Source of the DNA: Methylomonas methanica MC09
GTDB lineage: Bacteria; Pseudomonadota; Gammaproteobacteria; Methylococcales; Methylomonadaceae
DNA: 64,000 nt
Direction of reading: 5' to 3'
NCBI RefSeq assembly: GCF_000214665.1
Contig: NC_015572.1
Span: forward strand, 3,658,001-3,722,000
Notes under the pieces: model-generated
What the model saw: the letters and a program-made list of their open reading frames with translations, nothing else
Databases searched by the model: none
Told to the model about the DNA's origin: nothing
Program-made: the position numbers and the translations under genes
Part shown: piece after piece, positions 53,291-61,945 of the stretch
How the letters are laid out: each line of letters opens with the position of its first letter
Position numbering within the stretch: position 1 is the stretch's first letter

Positions 53291-54748
53291 ATGGAAGATT
53301 CGGCAAGAAGCAAACGACACTTGGCTTTATACGGTCTGGGCCTACTTTATTTAAGCTTGGCGCTGCTGGCGGGAATCAGCGCCGATCAGTTGGCCGCCGA
53401 AACCAAGGCGCTGGGCTATATTGCGCCGCCCTGCTGGACGGCGATAGCGGCATTAACCCTGTTTGCCGCATTCAAAGGTTACCGGGGAGGCGCATGGTTT
53501 ATCGCCGGTACATTCCTGGCCGCTTTCTCGGTTGTGTTTATGTCTGTCGCCGGAAACAGTTACCAGCAAGCTGATCGCAACACCATGCTCAGCGGTATCG
53601 CCCTTGCCGCTATACTGCTGCTGGTAGCGGCAATACTGTTTTGGCAGGGACAACGGCGCCACCGTCGAATAAGCAGCGGTAACAGCGTTACCACTGTAGA
53701 AACCGCTCCGATTGCAGAAGATAGCGAATTTGAAGCGCAATCCCCGGACAGGACGCCGGTACTTTACCCGCCGATGCGCAGCTGGCGGCTGTTTTTATTG
53801 ATGCTGTTCAGCTTTGGCTTTTATGCATTTTTTCTGATGTACCGTATCGCCCGGGATCTATCGGAGTTGGGTCAAAAGCAATTGAACCCTGCACATTGCG
53901 CCTGGCAGATGTTGATACCGTTCTACAACTTCACCGTGTTCTTGAACGTGGCCAAACAAGCCACTCTGCTGGCACGCCAGCATGGCATCGCCGCGAAATG
54001 CTCGCCCACCCAGTTGATGTCGATGCTGATTGCCGCTTACGCCTGCAGTTATTTGCTGCCGGATTTTCTATTTGTGCTTGCCATAGTAGGCATTGCCGTT
54101 CCTTGGCTGATCCTGAATCAGCGCATGAATCGATTGCGCCGCGCGCTTTCGGCGGATTGGCGCGAAGTACCCGATCGCTTTAGTTGGCGACAGCGTTTTG
54201 TGCTGATTTTTGGCGTTCCGTTCATCGCGCTGGGCTTGCTCGGCAGCAAATCCAATTTTTCTTTCTATCTTGCCGACCGCCTGGAAGCGGAACAAACCGT
54301 GTCCGGACAGCCGACCCTGTATCATCTGACCGTTCCCGATCCGCAGTGGCGGCAAGTTGCGGTGGGCACCTTCTACCCCGATACCGATATGGAATTAATG
54401 AATGCCAAGTCGAAGGAATGGGTGGTGGTTCGGGTTTTGCCCAACCAACAACAGCTGCTGGATAGCGTTATCGATCAGCGCCAAGCGGTTATTGCCGCCA
54501 ACTGGGACATTTTCGAGGTAGAGGAAACCCGAACCTTTCTCGCGAACGCCAACATGGTGCCGATATCCTTGGCCCGATACACCCGAACCGGAGTTAACAT
54601 TGCTCAAGACTCGCCATTGTTCGTCGCTACCGTGGTTACCCCGGACAAGGTCTTCGAGGTGATCGGACACGGTTCCGCCGATTCAGGCAGTAACGCGTGG
54701 AACCTGGTTAAAAGTTTTCGACTGATTGCCGCCGAGGCCGAAATATGA
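53291..54748 (+). CDS. Hypothetical multi-helix membrane protein
   Basis: A 485-residue protein of no family I can name with confidence. Four N-terminal helices (~12-30, 42-60, 70-85, 105-120) are followed by a linker and a second membrane block (~155-270) containing FSFGFYAFFLMYRIARDLSELG and AWQMLIPFYNFTVFLNVAKQ, resembling DUF4234-type modules. The C-terminal ~170 residues are soluble. ATGA overlap with the next gene indicates a two-protein unit with the transglutaminase-like protein. Confidence 0.8.
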   Translation: MEDSARSKRHLALYGLGLLYLSLALLAGISADQLAAETKALGYIAPPCWTAIAALTLFAAFKGYRGGAWFIAGTFLAAFSVVFMSVAGNSYQQADRNTMLSGIALAAILLLVAAILFWQGQRRHRRISSGNSVTTVETAPIAEDSEFEAQSPDRTPVLYPPMRSWRLFLLMLFSFGFYAFFLMYRIARDLSELGQKQLNPAHCAWQMLIPFYNFTVFLNVAKQATLLARQHGIAAKCSPTQLMSMLIAAYACSYLLPDFLFVLAIVGIAVPWLILNQRMNRLRRALSADWREVPDRFSWRQRFVLIFGVPFIALGLLGSKSNFSFYLADRLEAEQTVSGQPTLYHLTVPDPQWRQVAVGTFYPDTDMELMNAKSKEWVVVRVLPNQQQLLDSVIDQRQAVIAANWDIFEVEETRTFLANANMVPISLARYTRTGVNIAQDSPLFVATVVTPDKVFEVIGHGSADSGSNAWNLVKSFRLIAAEAEI

Positions 54749-56697
54749 GGATACCGTTGCTGTTAACGCTGATATCGGCATTCATCTCCCTGCCGGCCGC
54801 CGCCACCGCCGGCCGCGATCTGAAATTTGCCGGCTATCATTCGGCCATGTTGCGCTGGACCGCATCGGCCCGGCATGCAAATTATCAAGAGCTGGCGCCC
54901 ACAGCGGAGCGGCTCGCCGAATTCGAAAAATCGGGCTATCGCAGTGTCGCTTTGGATAAGTCCCAACATCTGCACATCGGCCCCGACAAGACGATCGAGG
55001 AAACCATTAGCAATGTTCAACTGTTTTTGTCGGCATCCGGTGCCGAAAACGACGGCAACCTTGGGTTTTGGCTGGATGCCTCCCAACAACACGCGGAGAT
55101 CGAAGCGGCATACGTATTGCAGCCCGATGGTGGGATAATCGATGTTGAACCGGAAACGATACAAATCAACACCGATAATTCGGCGAACATATTCAACGAC
55201 GACGTGTATGTGACCCTGCCTTTCCCGCAACTGAAACCGGGCAGCATCGCAGTACTTCGCTACAAAATCGACACACCGGAAAACCCATTGGGATTTCCCT
55301 GGTTTCGTAACTATTATCCGGTCAACCTTCATCCCATCGAACAGTTTAAAGTCAGCGTAACTTGGGACGATGCCGCTCAAAAACCGGACTGGCGTACCGA
55401 TTATCCCAAGTTGGTTTGCCAAGAAAACGCCTTCGATCTGAATTGCACCAGCAACGAAGCCACGGCGCCGTTATTAACCGATAACGATATGCCGCCGCTG
55501 TACGACGTGTTACCGGTATTGGCGTTAGCGGAACAAAGCAGTTGGGTCGCACTCTCCAGCAGTATGCGCAGCCTTTCCGACACTGCATTGACCGGCGATA
55601 AGCGTATGGCCGATTTAGCCGCCCGCTTACGCAATGGCGCCACAAACCCGGACGAAATCATAGCCCGGTTGGCGCTATTCGTCGCTCGAGATATCCGATA
55701 CGTCGGCATTGAACATGGACATGGCGGCATGAGGCCCAGACCCACGCCGGACACCCTGGAACGCCGCTTCGGCGATTGCAAGGACAAAACCATGCTATTC
55801 GTCGATCTGGCCAGACACTCGGGACTGGACGCGTATCCGGTGCTGACATCCACGCAGAGAACGTCGCTTGCCAAACTGCTATTGCCGGCTTCGAATTATT
55901 TCAACCATATGTTGGCGTGCGTCAGTCTGGCCGGCGATAAAGAAGTCTGCGTGGATTTGACCGACCCCGACACATCGAGCGGTCACCTGTCCTACGCGGT
56001 TCAGGGCGCTGTTGCGTTAACGGTAGGTCGCGGAGCCTCTGCCCCGCGCAATCTGGATGCCGATTCGTACACATGGAGAGTCGACGTTAAAGCGGACAAT
56101 AAAATGAATGCAGACGGCAGTATCGTCGAACGTTTGGAGCGCCACTATGCTTCGCATTGGGGCGCCGGCTTACGCAAAACGCTGGCGGCAAAATCGCGCA
56201 TGGAAATCGACCGCTGGCTGACAAACGACTATCAAGCGATCATGGGAAACAAGGCCAAGCCAGAACTCGGCGTGCAGGGACTGGAAGCACCGGAGCTGCC
56301 GATGGTACTGACATCGACAACGGTATTTCAGAACGTTTTCGACGGCAAAGCTATCCGCAGCTACCAAGAACAAGACCCTTGGCTGCGCGATCTGGCGGAT
56401 AAGTCCAAAACCTTCAACAATCACTACGACTACACCTTCAGAGGCGTGCATTATCAAAGCGAATTCAGTTACCAAGCGTATCCGGAAAAACACATCGGGA
56501 ACGTCGGCCCGGAGATCGACTATAGCTCCCGCTGGGGTACCTTTCAACGCTACTACCGGCAAACCGGCGACAGCCTGACGGCTTACACCAACTTGCGAAT
56601 GCCGAGAACGCAAGTACCCATCGACAAAATTCCCGAATTTAACCGTTTCCTCGATCTGGTCGGACGGGAAACCCGCATAGGGTTCGGATTGCGTTAA
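54745..56697 (+). CDS. DUF3857 / transglutaminase-like exported protein
   Basis: A 650-residue protein with a signal peptide (cleavage near AAATA), an N-terminal DUF3857 domain (~50-230; LPFPQLKPGSIAVLRYKID) and a transglutaminase-like fold with the catalytic Cys in RFGDCKDKT (C345), a likely His in YFNHMLACV and Asp in CVDLTDPD. In proteobacteria such proteins often act in the periplasm as peptidases or cross-linkers; substrate unknown. It overlaps the membrane-protein gene by 4 bp. Confidence 0.9.
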   Translation: MRIPLLLTLISAFISLPAAATAGRDLKFAGYHSAMLRWTASARHANYQELAPTAERLAEFEKSGYRSVALDKSQHLHIGPDKTIEETISNVQLFLSASGAENDGNLGFWLDASQQHAEIEAAYVLQPDGGIIDVEPETIQINTDNSANIFNDDVYVTLPFPQLKPGSIAVLRYKIDTPENPLGFPWFRNYYPVNLHPIEQFKVSVTWDDAAQKPDWRTDYPKLVCQENAFDLNCTSNEATAPLLTDNDMPPLYDVLPVLALAEQSSWVALSSSMRSLSDTALTGDKRMADLAARLRNGATNPDEIIARLALFVARDIRYVGIEHGHGGMRPRPTPDTLERRFGDCKDKTMLFVDLARHSGLDAYPVLTSTQRTSLAKLLLPASNYFNHMLACVSLAGDKEVCVDLTDPDTSSGHLSYAVQGAVALTVGRGASAPRNLDADSYTWRVDVKADNKMNADGSIVERLERHYASHWGAGLRKTLAAKSRMEIDRWLTNDYQAIMGNKAKPELGVQGLEAPELPMVLTSTTVFQNVFDGKAIRSYQEQDPWLRDLADKSKTFNNHYDYTFRGVHYQSEFSYQAYPEKHIGNVGPEIDYSSRWGTFQRYYRQTGDSLTAYTNLRMPRTQVPIDKIPEFNRFLDLVGRETRIGFGLR

Positions 56698-56750
56698 CCC
56701 GGCACAAACACACAGGTCGTTTGAACAAATTACGACCTGCCGTAACACCA

Positions 56751-57431
56751 TCAATAAAATTCGCGCCGTCGCAAGTTAAAGCAACAACTCGTCGTCACCA
56801 GAGCGGCGGCCGAATCGCCATTGGTCGGCAACTCGGTGATGAGCCAATCCGCCGCGCTGCCGAATTCCGCAGGGATGTTGACGAGTTGCCCGCCCGCTGG
56901 CAATTGCACTTCGCATTTTTCCAAGCCCAAGGCTATGCCGCGTCCGACCGCCTTGACGAAGGCTTCCTTTTTGGTCCACAAGCGATAAAAGACCTTCTCT
57001 TGTTGCGTACCGGGAAGCTCACGCCACGTTTGATATTCTGTTTCGGTAAAACAGCGCACGGCCAAACCGTCCAGACTACCGCGCGGTTTGATGGATTCGA
57101 CGTCGATACCGATATCCGGAAAGTTGGCTACCGCTATCATTAACAGGTCGGCGGTATGGGAAATATTAAAATGTAGCGAACCGCAAGCCAAAAACGGTTT
57201 ACCGTAGGTATCGGCGTAAAACTGCAATGCCCGCGGCTCGGTCTGCAGATAATGTCCCAAGGTTTTTCGCACTAAATAGCGCACGGCTATATAGCGTTGG
57301 CGCATCAACGGCAGTCTGAATGAGGCGGCTTTTTGCCGCTCTGTTTCGCTAAGGTTATCCAACATACCGGTCAACATGTCCGGCTCAACGCTTAAACTTC
57401 CCTCCCAGACGTCGACAAATTTACCTTCCAC
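56751..57431 (-). CDS. Sfp-type 4'-phosphopantetheinyl transferase
   Basis: A 226-residue enzyme that moves the 4'-phosphopantetheine arm from CoA to carrier-protein serines. Motifs are complete: NISHT (89-93), GIDVE with D110 and E112, and WTKKEAFVKAVGRG (W152, E156). Length and motif spacing match the Sfp/Gsp group, which serves NRPS, PKS or AcpS-like substrates; no carrier protein or synthase is in the window. The gene stands alone. Confidence 0.93.
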   Translation of the reverse strand: MEGKFVDVWEGSLSVEPDMLTGMLDNLSETERQKAASFRLPLMRQRYIAVRYLVRKTLGHYLQTEPRALQFYADTYGKPFLACGSLHFNISHTADLLMIAVANFPDIGIDVESIKPRGSLDGLAVRCFTETEYQTWRELPGTQQEKVFYRLWTKKEAFVKAVGRGIALGLEKCEVQLPAGGQLVNIPAEFGSAADWLITELPTNGDSAAALVTTSCCFNLRRREFY

Positions 57432-57644
57432 ACCTATATCCCTGCATCGAATGAGTGCATTAACCGAATTAAAGCCAAGTAACGCCCTTGGGTTTTCGCT
57501 TCTATGATGCCATTTTTCTTCCAGGCAGCGTAAAACAGTTTGAAGCAGCCGCTTATACTGGTGAGCGAGGGGAAAACTATAGCGTAGTATTCAGCACCAA
57601 CATGGCCGCCGGTTCACCCCCGCGTGAACCCGGCGTTTAAACTG

Positions 57645-57698
57645 CTGTGGCTATCATTTCCGCACAGATTAAAATCCATCTTACACAGGCAACGTGTC
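57645..57698. repeat. 54-bp diverged repeat, copy 1
   Basis: About 76% identical (41 of 54 positions by hand count) to 58790-58843, same orientation. Both contain CTATCAT...CGC.CAGA and CAGGCAACG. Copy 1 is preceded by a hairpin, GGTTCAC/GTGAACC (57611-57630). The pair brackets the ParDE module. Confidence 0.55.
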
Positions 57699-57772
57699 CA
57701 TGATTGCCGACCCGTGTCTTGGGACGTCGCCCAGTGCAGTGTGTTGGCTTTCGGTGACCTGACGAATGCCGA

Positions 57773-58080
57773 TTAGCCCAAGGCATCGTGCACCGGGCCG
57801 ACCGTTTTGATCGAATGCCCCAGGGCGACGTAATCCGTCGGGATTTCGGCGGGATAGAGGCGTGCGTCGACGGTAAATGTCGGCAGGCAGGGATTGTCGA
57901 AACTTTGGTTAGCGCTGGTACGTTGGCCGACCAAGGCGCCGCCCCGCTGTTGCAGGCCGCAGCGCTTGATCGAAAGCAGATTCAAGGCCGAGGCGTTGCA
58001 GGAATACTCGATGTAAGACCCGGCCTGGGTACTGAAGCCCCTTACCCGCTGGATGCTGCCGGATAGGGTAAACCGAACTA
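57773..58080 (-). pseudogene. Possible gene remnant
   Basis: The minus-strand frame from about 58080 to the stop at 57773 reads sensibly (…SYIEYSCNASALNLLSI… to …TDYVALGHSIKTVGPVHDALG) with no internal stop, but it has no start codon or ribosome site and the N-terminal part is missing. It may be the C-terminal remnant of a protein interrupted by the ParDE module. No family recognised. Confidence 0.3.
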
Positions 58081-58173
58081 GAGAAGTGAAACTTCGTCTT
58101 TGAACGCTTGCTTGTCGAGTTACCTGTTGCTAATCTGAACTACCTGATTTGCCAAACGAACCAGAATGCGACC

Positions 58174-58413
58174 ATGAGCACGATGAACATTTCTTTACCT
58201 GATTCACTTAAATCCTTCGTGGATGAGCAAGTAATCCAAAGGGGCTACGGCACGAGCGGCGAATATGTGCGTGAACTGATTCGCAAGGATGCGGATCGGC
58301 AACGACTGCGCGAAGCACTGTTAGCTGGGGCCGTTTCGCCACCAACCACGCCTGTCGATCCTGATTATTTTGCCGCGATGCGTAAGCGAGTGCTGCAACA
58401 AGCTCAGCAGTGA
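58174..58413 (+). CDS. parD: ParD-family antitoxin
   Basis: A 79-residue ribbon-helix-helix antitoxin of the CC2985/ParD type: NISLPDSLKSFVDEQV forms the DNA-binding strand and helix, and GYGTSGEYVRELIRKD is the conserved second helix. The C-terminal part is flexible and binds ParE. ATG 58174 is chosen, with 58183 possible; the frame is open upstream to 58108 without a ribosome site. GTGA overlap with parE. Confidence 0.92.
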   Translation: MSTMNISLPDSLKSFVDEQVIQRGYGTSGEYVRELIRKDADRQRLREALLAGAVSPPTTPVDPDYFAAMRKRVLQQAQQ

Positions 58414-58742
58414 AAGCCAAAACTGTCATTCCGCGTAAACTGGCAAACCAGGACGTTGAAAACGCTATCGATTACTACCTGAGCGAAAATGCCGATCAAG
58501 CAGCGTTAGGCTTCATTGATGCTCTGGAAAAAGCCTACACACATATTAGTCGCCATCCTGAGACCGGTTCATCCCGTTACGCGCATGAACTCAATCTCCC
58601 GAATCTTCGATTTTGGCCGCTAACACGCTACCCTCATTTAGTGTTCTACGTTGAACGAGACGGTTACATTGACGTTTGGCGCGTCCTACATGGTCAACGC
58701 GATATCCCGGACTGGATGAAGCCAGATGATGAAACAAACTGA
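58410..58742 (+). CDS. parE: ParE/RelE-family toxin
   Basis: A 110-residue ParE-superfamily toxin. The N-terminal helix hairpin (QDVENAIDYYLSENADQAALGFIDALEKAY) and the C-terminal beta-sheet with LRFWPLTRYPHLVFYVERDGYIDVWRVLHGQRDI match the family. ParE proteins poison DNA gyrase. GTG start overlaps the parD stop (GTGA). The module sits between two diverged repeats. Confidence 0.93.
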   Translation: MKAKTVIPRKLANQDVENAIDYYLSENADQAALGFIDALEKAYTHISRHPETGSSRYAHELNLPNLRFWPLTRYPHLVFYVERDGYIDVWRVLHGQRDIPDWMKPDDETN

Positions 58743-59114
58743 CTAAACATCAGGCTCGAAATGGTTTGAACGATACCACCTTGAATGCCCTGTAGCTATC
58801 ATCCCCGCGCAGACCGAAACCCATCGGATTCAGGCAACGTTTCAAGGAAATTCCAAGAAGTGTATTGCCTTTGCAAGCGAAGGGCGGGCAAATTTGCCAA
58901 CCACGGGGCTATCAAAATTCCATTGATAATAGAATTTGCATAGAAAATCCAATGCTTCGGATTGCCGCGACCAGTCCGCTGACCACATCAGTTCTTCCGT
59001 TCCGTGAATGTCTTTCGAGTTGCGCCGGCCGGCACTTTTGACGATTACCGGCTCGGCCGTATCCGCATGAAAAATAGATTACGCTCGACGGGCGCGATAA
59101 AAAAGCTGTACTTA
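58743..59114. other. Non-coding region with repeat copy 2
   Basis: About 370 bp without a gene; contains the second copy of the 54-bp repeat and leads to the Fur box. Confidence 0.4.
58790..58843. repeat. 54-bp diverged repeat, copy 2
   Basis: Partner of 57645-57698 in the same orientation; see that entry. Together they span about 1.2 kb that includes a gene remnant and ParDE. Confidence 0.55.
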
Positions 59115-59133
59115 TCAAATAATAATCATTATC
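59115..59133. promoter_or_regulatory. Fur box
   Basis: The 19-mer ending AATAATCATTATC matches 15 of 19 bases of the Fur consensus GATAATGATAATCATTATC. It lies 32 bp before the first gene of the tonB-exbB-exbD group and implies iron repression. Confidence 0.75.
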
Positions 59134-59164
59134 ATTTGCATCAAATCCATAACGCCCTGGTTCC

Positions 59165-59398
59165 ATGAAGCTGTTCTTGTGTTTTTTTAAAGCGCCGCAA
59201 GCCGTAAAGCTGGAAATAGCACCGAATGTGCTGGCCGCGCTGATGGAAAAAGGTCAGCTTCACGCAACCGATTTCCGTTGTCTGGACCTGGGCTCGAAAC
59301 AAATTGTTTGGAAAATGCTGCTGTCGCTGGCAAAAGCCAAGCTCGCCGCCGCACGCGGCCACTGCAACCCTGGTAAGGACACCCAATCGGCACCCTAA
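59165..59398 (+). CDS. Small protein in the Fur-regulated group
   Basis: A 77-residue protein, not recognised. It has a short hydrophobic N-terminus (MKLFLCFF) and a central segment LHATDFRCLDLGSKQIVWKMLLSLAKAKL. Directly after a Fur box and upstream of tonB-exbBD, so an iron-uptake accessory role is likely. It should not be called HemP without a profile match. Confidence 0.65.
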   Translation: MKLFLCFFKAPQAVKLEIAPNVLAALMEKGQLHATDFRCLDLGSKQIVWKMLLSLAKAKLAAARGHCNPGKDTQSAP

Positions 59399-59426
59399 AT
59401 TTCTGGTTCAGTATGAGGATACTACG

Positions 59427-59657
59427 ATGAGTAAAAAGCCCTGCACGCACGAATATTTGGCGGCCGGCGAATCCGGCAAGGTTTTGATGTGCCGAGACTG
59501 CGGCGTGGTGCATCTGCACCTGCAAAATATCTCGATGCGTTTCGAAGCGGAACAATTCGCCGACCTTGCCACCCTGCTGACGGCGGCGGCGAAAAACATG
59601 GCCAAACAACCCCCGGAAAACCCGAACCTGCGCCCCAAATTGACGCTGGTGCATTGA
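59427..59657 (+). CDS. Small zinc-ribbon-like protein
   Basis: A 76-residue protein with a CxxC...H pattern, MCRDCGVVHLHL, following C6 and H8 (PCTHEYL), a plausible metal site. GAGG lies 9 nt before the ATG at 59427; the open frame extends upstream through the previous gene. It is the second gene after the Fur box. Confidence 0.7.
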   Translation: MSKKPCTHEYLAAGESGKVLMCRDCGVVHLHLQNISMRFEAEQFADLATLLTAAAKNMAKQPPENPNLRPKLTLVH

Positions 59658-59936
59658 ACCCGCTGACGCCCGAATTATTTTACTGAGTTGACCGCATACC
59701 CTTTAAGTCGTCATTTCGGCAGGCAATACCAAAGCCGGAGTACGCCCAATAAACCCGCCGGCCACAGCGCCGACAGCCGGCTTCCCGCCGGGCGTGACGG
59801 TTTCTTGGATGTCGCTGAAGACGCTGACTAATCAGGCATATTTTGACCCGATAGATTTCGATACCGTCGCATAGCCAGCCAACCCCTCTGGGGGTGAGCC
59901 AGCCAAGCATTAACCAACTGCTTAGCATGAGGCTAT
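59658..59936. other. Non-coding region before tonB
   Basis: About 280 bp. The minus strand is open (SVFSDIQETVTPGG… to …LPAEMTT) but preceded by a stop with no start codon, so it is not a gene. Nothing else seen. Confidence 0.4.
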
Positions 59937-60713
59937 ATGATGATTGCCACTCTTTTTCTACAGTATGCCGCCGTAGCAAACAGGCCCCGGCATCAACCCA
60001 TCCCGGCTAGCTTAGGCATAGGCCCGCGCCGTACCGCCGGCAAAACCTGGCTGGGCATTGGCGTTGCCGTGGCCCTGCATTTGGCCTGGTTGACGTTGAT
60101 GCCCGAACCGCATCCGAAAACTGCCACCGCGCCGCCGCAACCCATCATGGTGAACTGGGTGAACGCCACTCCGGCGAAGACTCCTGTGCCACCGGCCGCC
60201 CAGCCGCTGCAACAGCCGCAACGCCCGGTCAAAACACCCAAACCCAAACCGGTTGCCAAGACGCCCAAACCGAAACCGATACTGGCCGCCACCAGCGAAA
60301 CCGTGTCGGCCATGGCGGTACCCAACAGCGAACCCGAGCCGCAGAAATCTCAACCGGCCCCGGCCGCCGATCCGCAACCGGCAGCAACCGCTACCGCCGC
60401 CAATAATGCGGAAAGCAGCCAAGCGCCGACTACACTGCCCAGTCTGCAAGCCGATTATCTACACAATCCGGCGCCGGTTTATCCGGAGCAATCCCGCCAA
60501 CAAGGCGAACAAGGCCGGGTATTGGTGCGGGTATTGGTGACGAGCGCCGGTAACGTCGAACAAGTCAATCTGCGTAAATCCAGCGGCTATGCGGCCCTGG
60601 ATTCCGCCGCCCTGGAAACCGTCAAAAACTGGCGTTTCGTGCCCGCCCATCGCGGCTCGCAGGTGGTGTCCGCCTGGGTGGTGGTACCGATTTCATTCAG
60701 CCTGGAAGGATAA
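59937..60713 (+). CDS. tonB: Energy transducer TonB
   Basis: A 258-residue protein: one N-terminal membrane helix (~38-57, LGIGVAVALHLAWLTLM), a Pro/Lys-rich periplasm-spanning linker (~65-165) and the C-terminal receptor-contact domain with YPEQSRQQGEQGRVLVRVLV and SSGYAALDSAALETVKNWRF. It transmits inner-membrane proton-motive energy to TonB-dependent receptors. It is followed closely by exbB and exbD, and iron control is expected from the Fur box upstream. Confidence 0.96.
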   Translation: MMIATLFLQYAAVANRPRHQPIPASLGIGPRRTAGKTWLGIGVAVALHLAWLTLMPEPHPKTATAPPQPIMVNWVNATPAKTPVPPAAQPLQQPQRPVKTPKPKPVAKTPKPKPILAATSETVSAMAVPNSEPEPQKSQPAPAADPQPAATATAANNAESSQAPTTLPSLQADYLHNPAPVYPEQSRQQGEQGRVLVRVLVTSAGNVEQVNLRKSSGYAALDSAALETVKNWRFVPAHRGSQVVSAWVVVPISFSLEG

Positions 60714-60717
60714 CACC

Positions 60718-61461
60718 ATGTCTATCAATCAAAACTTCACCCATTTTTTATCGCAAAGTGATGCTATCGGCCAAGGCCTGTTCATGCTGCTCCTGAGCAT
60801 GTCGGTAGCCAGTTGGTATTTTATTGTGGTCAAGGCATGGCAAGGTTTCACGGTCCGCCGCCGCAGCCAGCACTTCCTGACACAATTCTGGAATGCCGCC
60901 TCGCTGGACGAAGTCGCGGAGAACTTGAATCAGCATCGCGACGAGGAGCCGTTTTCGCATCTGACTTACCACGCCATCAACGCGACCCGACACCACGCCA
61001 TCCACGGCACGCAACGCTTGCAGGAAGCCGGCTCGGCGGGCGAGTTTCTGACTCGCGCAATTCGTCGGGTGATAGACGAGGAAACCGCCAAACTGGAATG
61101 GGGCCTGACCGCGCTGGCGTCGATTGCCAGTACCGCACCCTTCGTCGGTTTGTTCGGCACCGTTTGGGGCGTCTATCATGCCCTGCTGGGCATAGGTCAA
61201 AGCGGCCAGGGTTCGCTGGAGCAAATCGCCGGCCCGGTCGGCGAGGCCTTGATCATGACCGGCCTGGGCCTGGCGGTGGCGATTCCGGCAGTTCTGGCCT
61301 ACAACGACTGCGTGCGCTCCAACCGGCTGTTACTCGCGCAACTGGATGCGTTTGCCCACGACCTGTTCGCCTTTTTAACCACCGGTTCGGCGATCAATGC
61401 GATGCCGGAGAGCAACGGGCAATTGCGTAAACCGGCCCTGGCCGTGGTGGGAGAACAGTAA
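60718..61461 (+). CDS. exbB: ExbB, MotA/TolQ/ExbB proton-channel protein
   Basis: A 247-residue three-helix inner-membrane protein that forms the pentameric stator for TonB. SAPFVGLFGTVWG and IAGPVGEALIMTGLGLAVAIPAVLAYN are the family signatures. ATG at 60718 with AAGGA 9 nt upstream is chosen over the longer frame. It overlaps exbD by 1 nt (TAATG). Confidence 0.95.
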   Translation: MSINQNFTHFLSQSDAIGQGLFMLLLSMSVASWYFIVVKAWQGFTVRRRSQHFLTQFWNAASLDEVAENLNQHRDEEPFSHLTYHAINATRHHAIHGTQRLQEAGSAGEFLTRAIRRVIDEETAKLEWGLTALASIASTAPFVGLFGTVWGVYHALLGIGQSGQGSLEQIAGPVGEALIMTGLGLAVAIPAVLAYNDCVRSNRLLLAQLDAFAHDLFAFLTTGSAINAMPESNGQLRKPALAVVGEQ

Positions 61462-61886
61462 TGGCATTCGGTAGTTTCAACCAACAGAACGGTAGCGGCC
61501 ATACCGTTTCCGAAATCAATATGATCCCGTTAATCGATGTGATGCTGGTGCTGCTGGTGATTTTTATGATCACTGCGCCGATGATGACCCATGCGGTAAA
61601 AATCGATTTGCCCAAGGCCAACAGCCAAGCGCAGCAAGCGACGCCCACAGAACCGGTCAATTTATCCATAGACGCCGACGGTCAATTGTTCTGGAATCAG
61701 GAGGCCGTCAGCCGCGAACAGCTGCAGCAAAAACTGGCGCTGTTAGGCTCGGAACCCGATCCGGCCGAATTGCACGTTCGCGCCGACCGCGACGCGGCCT
61801 ACCACTTTGTCGCTGAAGCCCTGGCCGATGCGGCAAACGCCGGCGTCAGCCGCATCGGCTTTGTCTCAGAACCCGAGCCGATGTAA
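61461..61886 (+). CDS. exbD: ExbD, biopolymer transport protein
   Basis: A 141-residue single-helix protein that works with ExbB. The membrane aspartate is in INMIPLIDVMLVLLVIFMITAPM, essential for proton use, and the periplasmic domain includes LHVRADRDAAYHFVAEALADAANAGVSRIGFV. Its start overlaps exbB (TAATG). Confidence 0.95.
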   Translation: MAFGSFNQQNGSGHTVSEINMIPLIDVMLVLLVIFMITAPMMTHAVKIDLPKANSQAQQATPTEPVNLSIDADGQLFWNQEAVSREQLQQKLALLGSEPDPAELHVRADRDAAYHFVAEALADAANAGVSRIGFVSEPEPM

Positions 61887-61945
61887 CGCTCGAAAAGCAC
61901 ATGGGCAACCGCTGCGCGCCGGTTGCCCGTGCGCACTTGCGTCGG

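Noticed and set aside
59680..59979. Minus-strand ORF before tonB
   Set aside because: Overlaps the tonB start region and has no ribosome site or family features; the neighbouring frame that looks protein-like lacks a start codon.
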